Source: Solirubrobacteraceae bacterium (lineage in GTDB: Bacteria > Actinomycetota > Thermoleophilia > Solirubrobacterales > Solirubrobacteraceae). From it: 8,974 nt of DNA. This document shows, in pieces, positions 1-5,297 of the stretch (position 1 is its first letter; each line of letters opens with the position of its first letter). Below the pieces are notes generated by a model. It saw only the letters and a program-made list of their open reading frames with translations. It did no database searches and was not told the DNA's origin. The stretch covers positions 1 to 8,974 of the forward strand of contig JASHQV010000458.1 of assembly GCA_030038955.1 (NCBI GenBank). Reading direction: 5' to 3'. Both the position numbers and the translations under genes were made by a program.

Positions 1-1
1 C

Positions 2-502
2 ATCGGCTACACGTCGGAGCCTTCGGGGTCAGGCGGTGGTGGTGGCGGTGGCTACTACGGCGGCGGCGGCGGCGGTGGTGGCGGCGAGGTAAGCGGCGGT
101 GGTGGCGGTGGCGGTGGTTCGAGCTTCACCGCTGCCGGTGCGACCGGTGTGAGCACTCCGGTGGCGTCTGCCGCGAGCGCCTCTGTCACGATCAGCTATG
201 CGACGCAGCCGAAGCCGAAGGCGACGAGCCACAAGGCTCGGGCCGTGAGCTCGACGGCGGCGACGTTGCATGGGTCCGTGAACGGCGAGGAACTGCCGAC
301 GAGCTACTACTTCCAGTACGGCACCTCGAAGCACTTCGGCAAGACGACGCGGAAGCACAAGCTGGCGGCGAGCACGAAGGCGAAGAGCGTGAAGGCTCTG
401 ATCCGCCATCTGAAGGCCGACACGACCTATCACTTCCGGGTGGTGGCGGTGACCGCATCCGGGAAGGCGTATGGGAAGGCGTTGACGTTCAAGACGAAGT
501 AG
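2..502 (+). CDS. Glycine-rich / fibronectin type III-like exported protein, C-terminal part (5' end outside window)
   Basis: The frame is open from the left edge to the TAG at 500-502, so 166 residues of a longer protein are visible. They begin with runs of glycine broken by YY and EVS, then a segment reading GSSFTAAGAT...ASVTISYA. This resembles the closing strand of the ALK-like/bacterial glycine-rich domain, which usually ends in GGGGSSF...VTI. The last ~95 residues look like an FN3-type beta sandwich, with VSSTAATLHGSVN, SYYFQYGTS, a T-T-Y-H-F-R-V-V-A core and a final ALTFKTK strand. This layout is common in surface or secreted proteins of Solirubrobacterales-like actinobacteria, so an extracellular location is likely. 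The signal peptide would be upstream and cannot be seen. The C-terminal domain is lysine-rich. A GTG at 149 could be taken as a start, but it lies inside the glycine-rich fold and the frame continues upstream, so I reject it. The specific function is unknown. Confidence 0.8.
   Translation: MGYTSEPSGSGGGGGGGYYGGGGGGGGGEVSGGGGGGGGSSFTAAGATGVSTPVASAASASVTISYATQPKPKATSHKARAVSSTAATLHGSVNGEELPTSYYFQYGTSKHFGKTTRKHKLAASTKAKSVKALIRHLKADTTYHFRVVAVTASGKAYGKALTFKTK
32..118 (+). repeat. Low-complexity GGC/GGT glycine-codon tract
   Basis: This stretch is nearly all GGC and GGT codons, interrupted by TAC-TAC and GAG-GTA-AGC, and encodes the poly-glycine part of the partial exported protein. It is coding low-complexity DNA rather than a precise tandem repeat. 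It is prone to slippage and to assembly error. Confidence 0.8.
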
Positions 503-563
503 GCGCAGCAGCAGGTGGCGCTCGCGTGCTTGGGCTGATCGCCACCTGAGAGCCGAGCCTTAT

Positions 564-593
564 GGGGGTCGCCGCTGACCAGCGGCGACCCCC
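564..593 (+). terminator. 13-bp perfect hairpin downstream of the glycine-rich/FN3 gene
   Basis: Arms 564-576 and 581-593 are exact inverse complements around a GACC loop, giving a 13-bp stem of very high GC. It lies about 60 bp after the TAG of the upstream gene and about 100 bp before the next start. It is followed by GTCGTTC rather than a real T-tract, so this is the U-poor hairpin type frequent in high-GC actinobacteria. The hairpin is seen directly. Its terminator role is inferred from position. Confidence 0.7.
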
Positions 594-680
594 GTCGTTC
601 ACGCACGCACCTCCAGGGCACGCGGTCCAGATCTGCCGGCGCCCCGCTCACCCGCGCGCACGCGCCGCCCCGCCCACAGC

Positions 681-686
681 TACGCT
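681..686 (+). promoter_or_regulatory. -10-like element TACGCT for the ferritin-VIT1 gene
   Basis: TACGCT fits the TAnnnT consensus and ends 8 nt before the ATG at 695. Transcription starting about 7 nt downstream of a -10 would begin at or next to the start codon, giving a leaderless mRNA. No purine-rich ribosome-binding site is present in the intervening CACGATCG. No convincing -35 is visible. Similar hexamers precede three other starts in this window. Confidence 0.5.
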
Positions 687-694
687 CACGATCG

Positions 695-1900
695 ATGAGC
701 AGCGTTCCCACTCCCGAGGTCAGCCGGCGCCTCCTAAACGCCTGGCGCGGGGAGATCATCGCCGGGCGCATGTACGAGCTGATCGCACAGCGCCTGCCCG
801 AGCGCGAGGCCGTGATCCTCGGGCGCATGTCCGCGGCCGAGGCCAGCCACCGCGCCCGGCTCGAGCGTCGCATGCAGGCGCTGTCGATCGAGATCCCGGC
901 GCCCGACAGCGTCCACGTCTCGGCGTGGATGCGCCTGCAGGCCCGGATCGCGCCGGTCGATCGGCTGCTCGCCGCCCGCGAGGCGGCCGAGGACGAGGAG
1001 GTCGACGACGTCTACAAGCGCTCGACCGGCGACCCCGAGACCGACCGCCTGCTCCGCGAGATCCGCCGCGAGGAGCGCTCCCACTCCCGTGCCGTCGGCG
1101 ACATCCGCAACGGCTCGGACGGACCGGCGCCGGCGGCCGGAGCCGCCACCTCCAGCCCCGCGCCGGCGCTCGCTGCCGCCGGCAAGCGTCCCGCCGAGGC
1201 GCGGCTCGCCCGGATCATCGACCGCGAGACGTGGCACCAGACCGGGGGCGGCTGGATCAGCGGCGCGATCTACGGCGCCAACGACGGCCTCGCCGCGGTG
1301 TTCGGAATCGTCGCCGGCGTGTCCGGAGCCACCGGCGGCTCCAGCTTCGTGCTGACGGCGGGGATCGCGGGGGCGATCGCCTCCGCCCTGTCGATGGCCA
1401 CCGGCGCCTACCTGGCCGAACGCTCCCAGGCCGAGGTGACGGCCGCCAACGTCGAGCGCGAGCGCCAGGAGATCGTCGAGCACCCGGAGGAGGAGCGGGA
1501 GGAGCTGTCGCTGTACTACCAGCTCAAGGGGATCGACGAGGCCACCGCCGACGCGATGGCCGAGCAGCTCTCCCGCCAGCCGGACGCGCTCCTGAAAGCG
1601 CTGGCGACCGAGGAGTTCGGGGGCATGGGTGAGAGCGGCGATCCGGTGCAGGCCGCGCTCGCCGGTGGCATCTCGACCGGGCTCGGCGCACTCGTGCCGG
1701 TGATCCCGTTCATCTTCATGACCGGCGCGCTGGCAATCGTGCTGGCCGCGATCATCTCGCTGATCGGCCACTTCCTCGTCGGCGCCGCCAAGTCGCTGGT
1801 GACGCTGCGCACCTGGTGGGCGGCCGGCCTCGAGATGACGCTCGCCGGCGTGATCGTCGGCGGCGCCACGTTCGCGATCGGCCTGGCGCTGCCGACCTGA
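695..1900 (+). CDS. Ferritin-like domain / VIT1-CCC1 family iron (manganese) transporter, MbfA type
   Basis: This 401-residue protein fuses two modules. Residues ~10-135 form a ferritin/rubrerythrin-like four-helix domain with the expected ligand pattern: E20, E49-x-x-H52, an acidic helix with E96/E99, and E127-x-x-H130. A linker rich in Ala, Pro, Gly and Ser (~140-165) leads to the VIT1/CCC1 membrane domain. TM1 (~187-211) carries GANDGLAAVFGIVAG, with the family Asp-Gly at 197-198. TM2 (~217-241) has SMATGAYLAE. A Glu-rich cytosolic segment (~243-315) follows, matching the metal-binding helices of VIT1, and then TM3 (~318-342), TM4 (~344-364) and TM5 (~376-400). Proteobacterial MbfA proteins with this architecture export iron from the cytoplasm, using the ferritin-like domain to sense or deliver it. 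Metal and direction are inferred here. The usual GEY after SMA is GAY in this protein. The ATG at 695 fits the domain start and a leaderless promoter. The gene converges on yceH with a 28-bp gap. Confidence 0.9.
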   Translation: MSSVPTPEVSRRLLNAWRGEIIAGRMYELIAQRLPEREAVILGRMSAAEASHRARLERRMQALSIEIPAPDSVHVSAWMRLQARIAPVDRLLAAREAAEDEEVDDVYKRSTGDPETDRLLREIRREERSHSRAVGDIRNGSDGPAPAAGAATSSPAPALAAAGKRPAEARLARIIDRETWHQTGGGWISGAIYGANDGLAAVFGIVAGVSGATGGSSFVLTAGIAGAIASALSMATGAYLAERSQAEVTAANVERERQEIVEHPEEEREELSLYYQLKGIDEATADAMAEQLSRQPDALLKALATEEFGGMGESGDPVQAALAGGISTGLGALVPVIPFIFMTGALAIVLAAIISLIGHFLVGAAKSLVTLRTWWAAGLEMTLAGVIVGGATFAIGLALPT

Positions 1901-1904
1901 TCGC

Positions 1905-1923
1905 CGCCGGCATCGAGCCGGCG
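1905..1923. terminator. 7-bp GC hairpin between convergent genes
   Basis: CGCCGGC (1905-1911) and GCCGGCG (1917-1923) pair around a 5-nt loop. The hairpin sits in the 28-bp gap between the stops of the converging ferritin-VIT1 and yceH genes, so it could end transcription from both sides. There is no T-tract on either strand. The terminator role is inferred from placement, since short GC palindromes are frequent in DNA of this composition. Confidence 0.45.
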
Positions 1924-1928
1924 CGGCT

Positions 1929-2624
1929 TCAGTCGAGCAGCTCGCGCAGCCTCGCGACCTCGCGCTCGAGCGCCTCGACGCGTTCGCGCAGATCTCCGTC
2001 GTCGGACAGGGAGTGGCCGGCGCCCGGGGTCGCCGCAGAGCCGGCGCCGATTGCGGTGGGGGTGCTGGCGTCGTTCGCGTCGACGAGGCTTGGCGATCGC
2101 CCCGCCACCGGCGGCGCGTCGTGCCCGCGGCCATCCTCCCCGAGCAGCTGCTCATAGCGGTCCTCCTTCTGCCCGGGCCGGCGCTCGAGCCGCTGCACGT
2201 AGCCGCGGTCGGCCAGCTCGGCCAGCGCCGCCTCCACCTCCGCCAGCGACGCGAATCCCGCCAGCCGCTCGCTCCGCGTCCGCAGCTCACCGGGAGTCTG
2301 GGGGCCGCGGAGCAGCATCACCGCCAGCAACGCCAGCTGTGGCTCAGCCACGCCCAGCACCTCTCCCGCGAGGTGGCGGAACTTGATCGCCCGGCTCGAA
2401 TGCCCGCTCGCCAGGCGCGCCAGGCCATAGCGCGTCAGCCGCTCGGCCGCGGCGCGCACGGTGCCCTCGTCGTAGCGGGTGACCGGATCGCGGTTGGTCG
2501 ACTGGTTGCACGCCAAGCGCAGCGCGTTCAGCGTCAGCGGGTACTGGTCAGGGGTCGTCAGGCGCTTCTCGATCAGGCATCCGAGCACGCGCTGCTCGGG
2601 CGGCGTCAGCTGCTGGAGGTGCAC
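1929..2624 (-). CDS. yceH: YceH family (DUF480) tandem winged-helix protein
   Basis: The 231-residue product matches the YceH/DUF480 family along its length. The first winged helix (~5-88) starts LTPPEQRVLGCLIEK and contains the signature TTPDQYPLTLNAL, ACNQSTNRDPV and then TVRAAAERL. The second (~92-160) contains the second signature LLRGPQTPGELRTRSERL, followed by VEAALAELADRGYVQRL and PGQKEDRYEQL. The C-terminus (~208-231) is a short heptad-patterned coiled coil, RERVEALEREVARLRELL, which the family also usually has. Between them lies a ~40-residue linker rich in Gly, Ala, Ser, Asp and Pro that looks disordered. The fold suggests a DNA-binding or regulatory protein, but its biochemical role is not established. 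The GTG at 2624 is chosen because it sits just before the conserved N-terminus and 6 nt after a -10-like hexamer. The gene is on the same strand as the upstream peptidase but is separated from it by a strong hairpin, so it is probably transcribed alone. Confidence 0.93.
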   Translation of the reverse strand: MHLQQLTPPEQRVLGCLIEKRLTTPDQYPLTLNALRLACNQSTNRDPVTRYDEGTVRAAAERLTRYGLARLASGHSSRAIKFRHLAGEVLGVAEPQLALLAVMLLRGPQTPGELRTRSERLAGFASLAEVEAALAELADRGYVQRLERRPGQKEDRYEQLLGEDGRGHDAPPVAGRSPSLVDANDASTPTAIGAGSAATPGAGHSLSDDGDLRERVEALEREVARLRELLD

Positions 2625-2630
2625 GGCCCG

Positions 2631-2636
2631 AGCGTA
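2631..2636 (-). promoter_or_regulatory. -10-like element TACGCT for yceH
   Basis: On the minus strand the sequence reads GATACGCT, then CGGGCC, then the GTG start. The TACGCT hexamer ends 6 nt from the start codon, which would place the transcription start on the GTG. No Shine-Dalgarno sequence fits in the remaining 6 nt. The hexamer is identical to the one preceding the ferritin-VIT1 gene. No -35 is evident. Confidence 0.5.
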
Positions 2637-2650
2637 TCTGGCTGTTCCGT

Positions 2651-2688
2651 GTCGCGCCCCGACGGCCGGGCGGCCGCCGGGGCGCGAC
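2651..2688 (-). terminator. 17-bp-stem hairpin downstream of the G1 peptidase gene
   Basis: Arms 2651-2667 and 2672-2688 form a long GC-rich stem with a 4-nt loop. In minus-strand RNA the stem is continuous, with one G-U wobble (positions 2677/2662). In plus-strand RNA the same position is an A-C mismatch. This polarity supports a terminator for the minus-strand peptidase, whose stop codon is 18 bp upstream of the hairpin. No U-tract follows. Confidence 0.75.
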
Positions 2689-2706
2689 CAGGAGGCTCAG
2701 ATCCGG

Positions 2707-3720
2707 TCAGTATGGCGCGACGATCGTGTACCCGCCATAGCCGCCGTACCCGCCGTACCCGCCGTACCCGCCATAGCCGCCGTAGCCGCCGTAGCCGCCG
2801 TAGCCGCCGTAGCCGCCGTAGCCGCCATCGCCGCCGTAGCCGCCATACCCGCCATAGCCCGACCCAGAGCCGTACCCGGAGCCGGGATAGGAGCTGCCGA
2901 TCGAGCTCGCATCGGCCTCGTAGGTGACCGAGAACGAGCTCCCGTCCGACGACAGCGACGACGGTTGCGCGCCGGCCTCTGAGTTCGTCGAGGTGTCTGC
3001 GTAGTAGCCCGATCCGATACCGCCGAAGCCGTACCCGGTGTACACGTTGCCGCTGCTCGGCGCGAGCGCGATCGCCTCTGCGCTCCAGCTGTCGATCGTG
3101 CCGGTGCGGCCGCCCGACGTCGCGTGCGCGTCGGTGAACTTGACCGTGCCGAAGTCGGTCAGCGGCAGCGGCGTGCAGTCCTCCATCGTCGCGGCGCAGG
3201 CCGACGGTGCCTCGGTAACCCATTCGGCCGTCGAGGTGTCCGGGTCGCTCATCCGCAGATGCTTGGTCACCGCTGCGCCGGTCGTCTGATTCTCCAGCTC
3301 GAGCGTGACATCGTTACCGTCCACGGCCACGCGTGCGTACATGTGGTCGCCGGGCGTGACCGTCAGCTTCAGCTTGGACGGCGCCGCTGGGACGAGCTCG
3401 TACCAGGCGTAGTAGCTGGTCGCGCCGTCCGCCGTGCAGTCGGACTGAGTCCCGATCTGCTCGAGCGCCGACGAGCCCGTGTCGCCGCCGCCGAGCCCAA
3501 CCCAGTAGGCCGCGTAGGTGGCGCTCGTGGACGCGCAGCGCGCCGTCGGCTCGACCCATGCCCCCGACACGGCGGAGAAGTCGCTGTTGCCGTTGGTCGC
3601 CTCGTATCCCGCCCAGTTGGCGCTGACTGCCTCGGTGGCGGCCGATGCCGCCGGCGCTGCCGCCGCCATCGCCAGGCAGCAGGCGGCGGCGGTCGAAGTC
3701 AGGATCAGTTTCATCTTCAT
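2707..3720 (-). CDS. Secreted G1 family (eqolisin, Peptidase_A4) glutamic endopeptidase with GGY-repeat tail
   Basis: The 337-residue precursor starts with a Sec signal peptide: MKMK, a hydrophobic core, and APAASA before a likely cleavage near residue 27. The ATG at 3720 is chosen because it begins this signal peptide; the open frame runs further upstream without family similarity. The body (~33-270) has the G1 marks: SANWAGYEA, F-S-A-VSGAWVEPTA, AAYWVGLGG, LEQIGTQSDC, TSYYAWYELVP, PGD at 123-125, ENQTTG, STAEWVTEAPSAC and FGTVKFTDA. Q88 in LEQIG and E166 in AEWVTE are the expected Gln/Glu catalytic pair. Cys 62, 95, 175 and 182 could form disulfides. The family comprises acid-active extracellular proteases, first known from fungi and also present in bacteria. 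Residues ~278-331 are a Gly/Ser/Tyr region ending in Gly-Gly-Tyr repeats and TIVAPY, which is not part of the catalytic fold. The gene is divergent from the FAD oxidase gene, with a 97-bp gap. Confidence 0.9.
   Translation of the reverse strand: MKMKLILTSTAAACCLAMAAAAPAASAATEAVSANWAGYEATNGNSDFSAVSGAWVEPTARCASTSATYAAYWVGLGGGDTGSSALEQIGTQSDCTADGATSYYAWYELVPAAPSKLKLTVTPGDHMYARVAVDGNDVTLELENQTTGAAVTKHLRMSDPDTSTAEWVTEAPSACAATMEDCTPLPLTDFGTVKFTDAHATSGGRTGTIDSWSAEAIALAPSSGNVYTGYGFGGIGSGYYADTSTNSEAGAQPSSLSSDGSSFSVTYEADASSIGSSYPGSGYGSGSGYGGYGGYGGDGGYGGYGGYGGYGGYGGYGGYGGYGGYGGYGGYTIVAPY
2728..2859 (-). repeat. 9-bp tandem repeat encoding Gly-Gly-Tyr
   Basis: About fourteen consecutive 9-bp units (GGC GGC TAC with GGG/TAT variants on the minus strand) encode GGY. 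Eleven uninterrupted Tyr-spaced units lie next to the C-terminus, then one GGD unit (Asp codon at 2827-2829), then three more GGY units. Units are in frame with the peptidase, so any change in copy number keeps the frame and the final TIVAPY. Near-identical neighbouring units suggest recent expansion by slippage. Confidence 0.9.
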
Positions 3721-3801
3721 GCGCTCAGCCTGGCCACCGCGTGTAAGCGCAAGTCGGGAGTTGCCGAAGAGGGCGATACGAGTCCGCGAAGAGGCAGCTA
3801 A

Positions 3802-3807
3802 TACCCT
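3802..3807 (+). promoter_or_regulatory. -10-like element TACCCT (within TAATACCCT) for the FAD oxidase gene
   Basis: In the 97-bp divergent gap, TAATACCCT is the most promoter-like sequence on the plus strand. TACCCT ends 10 nt before the GTG at 3818, so transcription would begin within a few nucleotides of the start codon. There is no clear Shine-Dalgarno sequence. I found no convincing -10 for the divergent peptidase gene, and no clear -35 for either gene. Confidence 0.4.
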
Positions 3808-3817
3808 CCCGGTCGGT

Positions 3818-5221
3818 GTGAACGGCATCCACCATGAGCTCGTGGCGCTGCTCGGCGCCGACGCTGTGGTCGCAGGAGACGATCCCGCCGCGACGCGCTA
3901 CCTGAGTGACGCCACCGAGTCTCGGGCGATCCGTGGACGCGCCGACGCGGTCGCGCTACCGGCCGACGCGACCGCGGTCGCGTCGGTGGTCAGCTGGTGC
4001 TATGAGCACGACGTGCCGCTCGTGCCGCGCGGTGGCGGCACCGGCTACGCCGGCGGCGCCGTGCCGGGCGACGGAGGTGTCGTGCTCGCGCTCGAGCGGC
4101 TCACGAGCCCCCCGGAGACCGAGCCGGCTCAGTGGCGCGCCCGCTTCCCGGCCGGGACGATCACCGCGGACGCCCGTCGCCACGTCCGCGAGTGTGGCCT
4201 GTTCCTGCCGGTCGACCCGGGATCGGCCGAGCAGTCGACGATCGGCGGCAACGTCGCCACCAACGCCGGCGGACCCCACAGCTTCAAGTACGGGGTCACC
4301 GGCGTCTGGGTCACCGGCCTGCAGGTGGTCGTCGCTCCGGGGCAGCTGATCGAGCTCGGCGGGCCGGTCCGCAAGGACGTCGCCGGCTACGACCTGCGAT
4401 CGCTGCTGGTCGGCTCGGAGGGGACGCTTGGAATCGTCACCGCCGCCCGCTACAAGCTGATCCCGGCGCCCGTGGCCGAGCTGCCGGTCGCGGCGCTCTA
4501 CCCGGACCCGGAGTCCGGCTGCGACGCCGTCGCCGGCGTGCTCGCCGCCGGGCTCGTCCCGGCCACGCTGGAGTTCCTCGACGGGGCGGCGCTGGCCGCC
4601 TCGGCGCGGTCGCTGGCGGCAGCGCTGCGCGGTCTCGGGCCGGAGGCGACCAGCGCCGCCCGCTTCCTCGTGCTATGCGAAGCCGACGGCGACGCCGAGC
4701 CGGCGGCCGCGCTCCGCCGCGAGCTGCAGGAGCTGCTCGGCGAGCGCGCCATCGCCGTGCATGCCCCCACCGACCGGCGCGAGATCGCCCGGCTATGGCA
4801 CTGGCGCGAAGGCGTCTCGCCGGCAGTCATCGCCCAGCGCGGCCGCAAGCTCAGCGAGGACATCGTCGTGCCGGTGGAGCGTTTCGCGGAGGCGCTCGCG
4901 GAGCTCGCGAGCATCGGCCGGCGGCACCGCCTCGAGACCTGCAGCTGGGGCCACGCCGGCGACGGCAACCTGCACGCCACGTTCATGATCGACCGCGACG
5001 ACGACGAGCAGGTGGCGCGGGCCGAGGCCGCGGCCCAGGAGCTGTTCGACCTGGCGATCCGCCTCGGTGGCTCGGTCTCGGGCGAGCACGGCGTGGGGCT
5101 CGTCAAGCGCGGGGCGCTGTCCCGCCAGTGGGACGCGGCGGCGGTGGCGCTACACGAGCAGATCAAGCGCGCGTTCGATCCCAAGGGCCTGCTCAACCCC
5201 GGCAAGAAGCTCGCGCGCTGA
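3818..5221 (+). CDS. FAD-linked 2-hydroxyacid oxidase/dehydrogenase, GlcD / D-lactate dehydrogenase type
   Basis: The 467-residue product has the two-domain FAD_binding_4 plus FAD-oxidase C-terminal layout. The FAD domain (~38-220) contains PRGGGTGYAGGAVPG (70-84), VDPGSAEQSTIGGNVATNAGG, FKYGVTGVWVTGLQVV, KDVAGYDLRSLLVGSEGTLGIVT and a typical edge strand. The C-terminal domain contains LWHWREG, KLSEDIVVPVERF, the metal-site motif GHAGDGNLH (H379, H386), GGSVSGEHGVGLVKR (E423, H424) and the closing FDPKGLLNPGKK. Such enzymes oxidise a 2-hydroxyacid (glycolate, D-lactate, D-2-hydroxyglutarate) and pass electrons to a quinone, cytochrome, electron-transfer flavoprotein or oxygen. The substrate cannot be told from the sequence, and no glcE, glcF or lutABC neighbour is present. 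The segment after the GGxxP loop is somewhat divergent from typical GlcD (PPETEPAQWRARFPAGTITAD). The GTG at 3818 is preferred because family similarity starts at HHELVALLG; the longer open frame overlaps the divergent peptidase gene. The gene appears monocistronic. Confidence 0.9.
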   Translation: MNGIHHELVALLGADAVVAGDDPAATRYLSDATESRAIRGRADAVALPADATAVASVVSWCYEHDVPLVPRGGGTGYAGGAVPGDGGVVLALERLTSPPETEPAQWRARFPAGTITADARRHVRECGLFLPVDPGSAEQSTIGGNVATNAGGPHSFKYGVTGVWVTGLQVVVAPGQLIELGGPVRKDVAGYDLRSLLVGSEGTLGIVTAARYKLIPAPVAELPVAALYPDPESGCDAVAGVLAAGLVPATLEFLDGAALAASARSLAAALRGLGPEATSAARFLVLCEADGDAEPAAALRRELQELLGERAIAVHAPTDRREIARLWHWREGVSPAVIAQRGRKLSEDIVVPVERFAEALAELASIGRRHRLETCSWGHAGDGNLHATFMIDRDDDEQVARAEAAAQELFDLAIRLGGSVSGEHGVGLVKRGALSRQWDAAAVALHEQIKRAFDPKGLLNPGKKLAR

Positions 5222-5278
5222 CGGACACGGCGAGTCGGCCGGGTGCACCTGTGGATCAAACTGAGTCCATAGACCAAT

Positions 5279-5296
5279 TGTCATCCATCGATGACA
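5279..5296. terminator. Possible weak hairpin between convergent FAD oxidase and aguB genes
   Basis: TGTCATC (5279-5285) and GATGACA (5290-5296) form a 7-bp stem with a CATC loop, directly after the aguB stop on the minus strand and about 57 bp after the FAD oxidase stop. The surrounding ~45 bp are unusually AT-rich for this window. The stem has only three G-C pairs and no real T-run follows, so a terminator role is only possible. Confidence 0.35.
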
Positions 5297-5297
5297 G

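Noticed and set aside
1816..2157. Small plus-strand frame across the convergent junction
   Set aside because: It overlaps the 3' ends of two solid genes and has a low-complexity Arg/Ser/Pro translation.
734..2290. A 518-codon open frame on the minus strand opposite the ferritin-VIT1 gene
   Set aside because: It is antisense to a gene with clear family motifs, is full of Arg/Gly/Ala, and has no recognisable domain. Long spurious frames are expected at this GC content.
2728..2859. CRISPR-like or structural intergenic repeat
   Set aside because: The 9-bp period has no unique spacers, and the units are in-frame codons of the peptidase gene.
3660..3720. Lipoprotein signal peptide because of the Cys-Cys pair in the hydrophobic stretch
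   Set aside because: The residues before Cys are Ala-Ala-Ala with no Leu at -3, and an APAASA signal peptidase I site follows.
3518..3817. An upstream extension of the FAD oxidase frame
   Set aside because: It would overlap the divergent peptidase gene and its signal peptide by 200 bp, and the extra residues do not look like the family.
3721..3828. An upstream extension of the peptidase frame (36 more residues)
   Set aside because: It would bury the signal peptide behind a basic, non-conserved leader and run into the start of the FAD oxidase gene.
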